Positions 59,019 through 64,000 of a DNA stretch of 64,000 nt are shown here, piece by piece (within the stretch, counting starts at the first letter, position 1; each line of letters begins with the position of its first letter). The notes beneath the pieces were generated by a model that had not been told where the DNA came from, ran no database searches, and worked only from the letters and a program-made list of their open reading frames with translations. Both the position numbers and the translations under genes were made by a program. This stretch comes from Hedera helix (taxonomy: Eukaryota; Streptophyta; Magnoliopsida; Apiales; Araliaceae), in NCBI GenBank assembly GCA_947179155.2, contig OX359266.1:49498600-49562599 (forward strand), read 5' to 3'.

Positions 59019-59225
59019 TCCTGCTTCCCTAACTCATTTTTTCTCTTCTTCCCGAATTAAAGGAACCTTCAATCTCCAATTGTTCCTCATTTTCTGCAAA
59101 TTAAACTAATTTATGTGAAATCCCAAATTTTACCCTAATTTTTAACCCCAAAATTGAAAATTAAGGCTTAATTTTTGAAATTATTTTTACACACACCAAC
59201 AGTATATGCACATACATGCAATACA

Positions 59226-59443
59226 TGCTTATTAACTGCTACATGTTTGCCTTTGGAATTACACCGTGCTCTTTGAGTACATAGATATAATGTCTACTAT
59301 ATTTGATATGCCTAATTGTTTTTATTTTTATAATGCTTATTAACTGCTACATATTTGCCTTTTGAATTATATCTAGCTCTTTGAGTACATAGATATGATG
59401 CCTAATATATTTAATTTGCTTAATTATTTTTACTTTTATAAAA
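59226..59443. repeat. 109-bp tandem duplication
   Basis: Copies start at 59226 and 59335 with TGCTTATTAACTGCTACAT and share CTCTTTGAGTACATAGATAT. A third, diverged piece with TTAACTGCTACATAT is near 59642. No coding potential. Confidence 0.75.
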
Positions 59444-60770
59444 GTGACACATAATTGTAGTAACGTATTTATATATGTTTATGACATTATGTTTTTATGG
59501 TATGCTATAATTGTGATGATATGTTACTTGTGGTAGCTTAATTGATGATAAAAAATCTCAAATTAATTAGAAGTCTTGTGTGCCTCTATTCATTGCTTGG
59601 TTAGTAGAGGAGCAACCCCTGAAACTTAGTACCAAATTGTATTAACTGCTACATATATGATTGATTTTTGAATTACACCTTGTATTGCTTTGAGAATTGA
59701 AAGATATACTATCGGGCTATCACCCAGATATGGTACATGTACTTGCCCCTCCTACAATTGTACATAAACTTGAGAAAAATGTAACACCTTAGCATTATAA
59801 AAACTGAGAAGTAGCAAAATACTAGAAATTATCACTTCTATCAATGAAGCTCCCCATTTAAATGAGCCTGAATTTATACATTCCTTAGACAAACTAAGCA
59901 AACCAGAAGCAAGCACGTACAATAATTTTAAAGTCAGGTACTTAAATTTATAACTATTATATGTGCATCGATACAGGGAAATTGAAAACTTTGATCCAAA
60001 GAAAGACCCAATTACACCTCACTTGGTGTTACTAGGGAAAGAATTACCCGAAAATCCACAGTTGGCAAGCATGATGCTTGCACAAAAAATTCTCTTATTT
60101 GTAGGCATATAAAGGCCGAACTTGGTAAGAAACCCACCATTTTTGCTTTCGCTTATTTCTTTATTTTTTATGAAATATATTTATTAATTTTGAGTCAATT
60201 TTATAGACCTAGTAGTTGTTAAATCTGTAAATATGAAATGGGAATACATTACTTTCTAATTTGAAAATGTATGTAATTTCGTTAGTGTGAGGGTTTTGAT
60301 GTATTGTTCTCCAGTTTTATTTTTTGACTAGCTTTGTTTTCAATCAACTATGTGAGCCTTGCTCACAGGCTCTGAGCGGAAGCAAATATGCAGAGTCATG
60401 AACTGCCAAAAGCTCTAATTGGCCTTTTGCATCTTTGAGGTCCTATTGATTTTTTTAATATTTATTTTAATTTGTAGCAATTTTATAAGCTTCTTCAGGT
60501 ATTTAAGGAATCACAATGCTCTCAGCAGCTCAAACTAGGTACAAAATATGATAAATAAAGACCAAATATCAACTGTTACTTCATTGTCCAAACTTTTATT
60601 TTACATATGAAGGTCCCATTTCGACCTAGAAACAATGTCAAGGACTTGAGGCATTAAAATCATCTAAATCTCATCCGCAAAGCATCAACTGCAACTTTTG
60701 CAGACATGCTACAAATTGTATGAGAGTAACCGAGAAAATCATGGGTAACATAAACTTAGTCAAGTATGAT

Positions 60771-61165
60771 TTAGGACTTCTGTGAGTAGAATATTTGAAG
60801 GTTTTTTGGTGGTGGTAGAATTGATTCTTCTGGCAACTTTCCGTTCTCTTCAACAAAAGCCATTTTTAGCCCCCACATGGTATGGAGTTCTAGATGGCAA
60901 TGCATGAACCAGACACCTAAATGTCACCATAGATGGCATAAATTAGTACCTTCCTTCAGCTTTAATAAATAAACATATACTTTTATATTTGTGTTATATA
61001 TTGATTACCTGGATTATTAGCTCTGAACCTGATAGCAGTCCAACCTCCAGTAGGAACACCAACTGTATTTCTCTCAGGTGGATCAAACAACTTAAATTTA
61101 GTTGGGTCTTTCTTTGGATCAAAGTTTCTGATTCCCCTCCCAATGAGGGCAGAGAAAATAAGCAT
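60771..61165 (-). pseudogene. Laccase 3' fragment (last two exons only)
   Basis: The last exon is 60916-60771: after a split Gly codon it reads VWFMHCHLELHTMWGLKMA, then FVEENGKLPEESILPPPKN. This contains the type-1 copper motif HCHLELHTMWGLKM (His, Cys, His, Met). The exon before ends at 61009 with a GT donor and reads NFDPKKDPTKFKLFDPPER, NTVGVPTGGWTAIRFRANN, PG. Further upstream the expected HPFHLHG copper motif is missing and the frame IGRGIRNF is degraded (Arg for Gly). The first three cupredoxin parts and their other copper ligands are absent, so it cannot be an active laccase (apoplastic lignin oxidase). The tail runs past the usual family end. Confidence 0.88.
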
Positions 61166-61199
61166 AAATGGGAAAGCTTAAGAAGATTATCACAATGAT

Positions 61200-62066
61200 G
61201 GCTACACATCTGCTGATCTTCATGACTTTTCTCTTCAATGAAGAAAGATATAGATGCCTTAAGGTACTCGTAACCTAATTGGTTCTTACAGAGTTTACCT
61301 AGTTGAAGTTTTTAAATTCTTAAGCAATGTTTTATCCATTTAGTAGATTATTAATTCGCAAGCTTTTCATTTTTTTCTTTGAAGTCAATCCTGAAAGGAG
61401 GAACGTGGGGCTTAGTTGTATATTTTTGAATTCTTTTAGGAACATATAGCATTGGTTCAAAACTTTGGGGCTTGTAAATTTGGTTTAAAAAATTGCAGTT
61501 TATATTGTATCTTCCCCTCTAAAAGATGATCACATGTGTATTGTCGGTGATTAAAACATCGATATAATTATTTGGAACCTTCAAAAATGAAATATACTAG
61601 TTGATTAGGGTAACGAGTCTCATAACTCAATAAAAACATATAAGAAGATGAAGATTTAATCCACACATTAATTACTTCATTTCTTTTTATGACAAGTATA
61701 TGAGTTAGAATAACAATATTATCAGAATCATCATAGTTAATAATTGAATGGGCGAGATATTGCATAGTTTCTGTATTTAAAACAGTACTTAATCATCAAA
61801 ATAAAGATAAAAGTATGATTATATTAAGATAAACTTCAACAAATTGGTCCCATTTCACAGTTGATCGTGTGCAAGAAACATGCTTGTTTATGCGGGTGGG
61901 ACCTTAATGGTTACATGCATTGTTCTACTAAACTAGGACCAGGATTCTTGGCTATGTTTCCTCTGATGACAGGTTTTTAATCACACCTTAGTTTCCTCTT
62001 AATAAATAGCAGTAAAATTTAGCATCCAACATTCAATGTTTACAATTACTTATCTCCTCTTTATAA
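61200..62066. other. Intergenic AT-rich DNA upstream of the laccase relic
   Basis: No further laccase exon and no other gene was recognised in this stretch on either strand. Confidence 0.5.
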
Positions 62067-62093
62067 TGTTCTAAAAGGCGCTAGGCAGGCAGC

Positions 62094-62127
<34 letters not shown>

Positions 62128-62839
62128 GCGGGGGGGGGGGGGGGGGGGGGGGGGGGTTGCTAGGCGAATTTTTTTTTTTAAGTTAATTTTAATATTTTAT
62201 CTTACATTTATCCAAACAAAACAATAATATAAAGTTAAACAATTTATAATAAAGACATTTGATTAAAGTTCAAACACATATTTATATTGTTAATGTCAAA
62301 GTTTAAACACAAATATGCAATTGTTCAAAGTTCAAACATAAACAAATAATAAAAAATACAAACTAACAGTCCTCATCTCCATATCCCTCTATATCTCTAA
62401 CTCTTCTTTTCCATATCCCTCTAAGATAATGTCCACATCGGACTTACACTCATACTCTTTATCTCTCTCTTCCTCCATGTCATCATCAGACAAAATTTTC
62501 ATGTAATTCTCTGATTCAACATTTTTACTATTTCTCCTAGGCTCTAGCACGCTATCTGCTTTATCAACTGTCTCCCAAGTAAGGCTTGAATAACCCTCAA
62601 CTTCATCATCTGCTCCCACGACGTCGTTTTGTAATTTAGTTATTAAAATAAAATAAAAATAATTGTAGCCCTAATTTATTCGCCTTGTCCGCCTAGGCCC
62701 GTCTAATTTCCTAAAGAGAATTTTTTCCGACTTGGTCCTAGGCGAGGCGCCGGAGGGGGGGCTAGCGCCTAGGCATGGTGGCAGGAGGGCACCTAGGCGG
62801 GGACTAATCGAACCTAGGAATGAATTTTTAGAACACTGC
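62067..62839. mobile_element. hAT-like non-autonomous element with CGCCTAGGCG-type repeats
   Basis: The start TGTTCTAAAAGGCGCTAGGC and the end TTTTTAGAACACTGC are inverted at TGTTCTAAAA. CTCTTTATAA flanks it exactly (62057-62066, 62840-62849). Near both ends are GCGCCTAGG-type repeats, as in a widespread class of plant non-autonomous hAT elements that I recall. Inside, a short acidic minus-strand frame (62389-62619, DDEVEGYSS, DDDMEEERDKE) may be a leftover transposase tail. The 10-bp flank is longer than hAT's usual 8, so the class is tentative. Confidence 0.7.
62096..62156 (+). repeat. Two long poly-G runs (30 G and 27 G) separated by TTGC
   Basis: G runs cover 62096-62125 and 62130-62156, each followed by TTGC. 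They sit in the 5' end of the hAT-like element. Such runs can form G-quadruplexes and are also prone to sequencing error, so the lengths may not be exact. Confidence 0.9.
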
Positions 62840-62879
62840 CTCTTTATAAATAGCAGCATTTTCCATTATTTGTTAAAAT

Positions 62880-64000
62880 TTGTTTGATATTTATTTCTTG
62901 CAAACTATTCCATTGCCCTTTTACAGCCTACAGCTGGTGCAGTCCAGCGTACTATATTCCATCACCAAGGGTCTCTCTTGGACTGAATCTTTAGTGGGAG
63001 AGAAGACACAATTCGCGCAATCAGCAGAGAAAAGAGATGTAATTCTATACTTATCTAATAAAATAAAAATATGCTTGTTCATTTTTCAATAGTCTTGGTT
63101 TGAATTTGTGTACTTAATCAACTAGAGCACTTCAAAGATTACATAATGAGCTTTTTGGTTCATGAATAGAAAGTACGGTAAGCTTTACGGTAAACTTGCA
63201 AAATGAGAAACTTAGCCAACAATCTGCTGTTGATGATAGATAGATCACATTTATTGCACATTCTTTAACTTGTCTTTCATAATTAATTTTGGTAGCATTT
63301 TTTTTGCAGTTGTTTACTGTTTTGACTTTTGGTTCTCTTTTTTTAGCAAAGATCCAGGCAATATCAAAATGAATGTGCATGATCCACAAGATATGAAGGA
63401 TGATGTTAGTAGTTTTTTTAATAAATAAACTAATTACCGTTAAATTTGATTGAATTTCGTAGTTTCTACTATTATCTGGGTCAACAGTAATGTACTTATT
63501 TGGACTAATTTAATCCTCAAATTATTTTGCTACTTTTTCTATATTTTTTCAAGCTTGGTTTTGATCAGTGTGCTTTGCTTACAGAAATATGTCATGTCCT
63601 GAGTCTTCCCAAATATTCTTACTTGATTATATTTTTCTAGAAACCTTTGCTGAAGATTAAAGTAGGTAGGTGATCCGGCTTTGCTGGCTAGCAATTGGTA
63701 TTTACTCTGCTCAACTTGCAAGGTACTATCTACTTCTTGTTCTACAGCTTATTGACTCCTTCTCAACATTCTTTTTTTCTTGATTGATTTGTAATGCAAC
63801 TTTATTATTATTTTTTATCAAATTGTACGGCCTTTTCGTGCAAAGCACTGTTCCACTTGCGATCGATGTGTTGAACAATTTGACCATCAATGCCCTTGGG
63901 GATCTAATAGTGTTAACAAGGTGTGTGACTTTTAGAGTTTCATTTTTGGGTGTTCATTTCTCACTTTAGGTGCAGAGGAAATTTAATTTAATTCATGTTG
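62880..64000 (+). other. Right-edge region with exon-like pieces of an unidentified gene
   Basis: On the plus strand two short stretches look like exons: about 63667-63722 (VGDPALLASNWYLLCSTCK, ending CAAG then GTAC) and about 63820-63920 (STVPLAIDVLNNLTINALG, DLIVLTR, ending CAAG then GTGTG). A third candidate is near 63346-63405 (KDPGNIKMNVHDPQDMKDD). I do not recognise the protein, and the gene, if real, continues beyond the window. Confidence 0.3.

Noticed and set aside
60983..61198. Functional laccase gene
   Set aside because: Only the last two exons are present, and no upstream exon with the HPFHLHG copper motif was found on the minus strand within the window.

Overview
This window is plant nuclear DNA, very probably from a eudicot. 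It has spliced genes with GT-AG introns, a chloroplast-targeted RNA-binding protein, a plant NF-YA transcription factor with a miR169-type site, an S1-family secreted protein, plant U-box ubiquitin ligases, and AT-rich intergenic DNA full of plant transposons. Gene density is low. I cannot name the species.

Layout. Positions 1-2739 hold the 3' part of a Ty1/Copia retrotransposon with an open integrase-RT-RNase H frame. Positions 4477-13260 are the gene-rich part, all on the minus strand: a CP33-type chloroplast ribonucleoprotein (4 exons, 317 aa), a secreted S1-homologue (136 aa) and an NF-YA gene (5 coding exons, 330 aa). I rebuilt the exons of the two spliced genes by hand from splice sites and frame. 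Positions 13261-24890 are AT-rich intergenic DNA with MITEs, including two inverted copies of an element embedded in (TA)n tracts, and one unidentified exon-like stretch.

Positions 24890-58515 form one large tandem duplication. Unit 1 is about 24890-38880 and unit 2 about 38880-58515. Each unit carries one intronless PUB22/23/24-like U-box E3 ligase gene. The units have since collected different insertions, so each serves as the empty-site control for the other. Unit 1 gained a 3.7-kb solo LTR. Unit 2 gained a decayed CACTA element with an LTR nested inside it, a CACTA MITE, a 2.7-kb hAT element, an 822-bp element with a 9-bp target duplication, and a hairpin element with a 10-bp target duplication. 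The two PUB proteins are nearly identical except that copy 1 has a 7-bp insertion that frameshifts its C-terminus.

Positions 58515-64000 contain small tandem repeats, the last two exons of a laccase (pseudogene), a hAT-like element with two long poly-G runs, and exon-like pieces at the right edge that I could not identify.

I see no wholly new gene system. The most interesting material is the transposon-marked duplication, the (TA)n-embedded MITE pair, the GCGACGG-rich palindromic modules shared by several elements, and the PUB C-terminal divergence.
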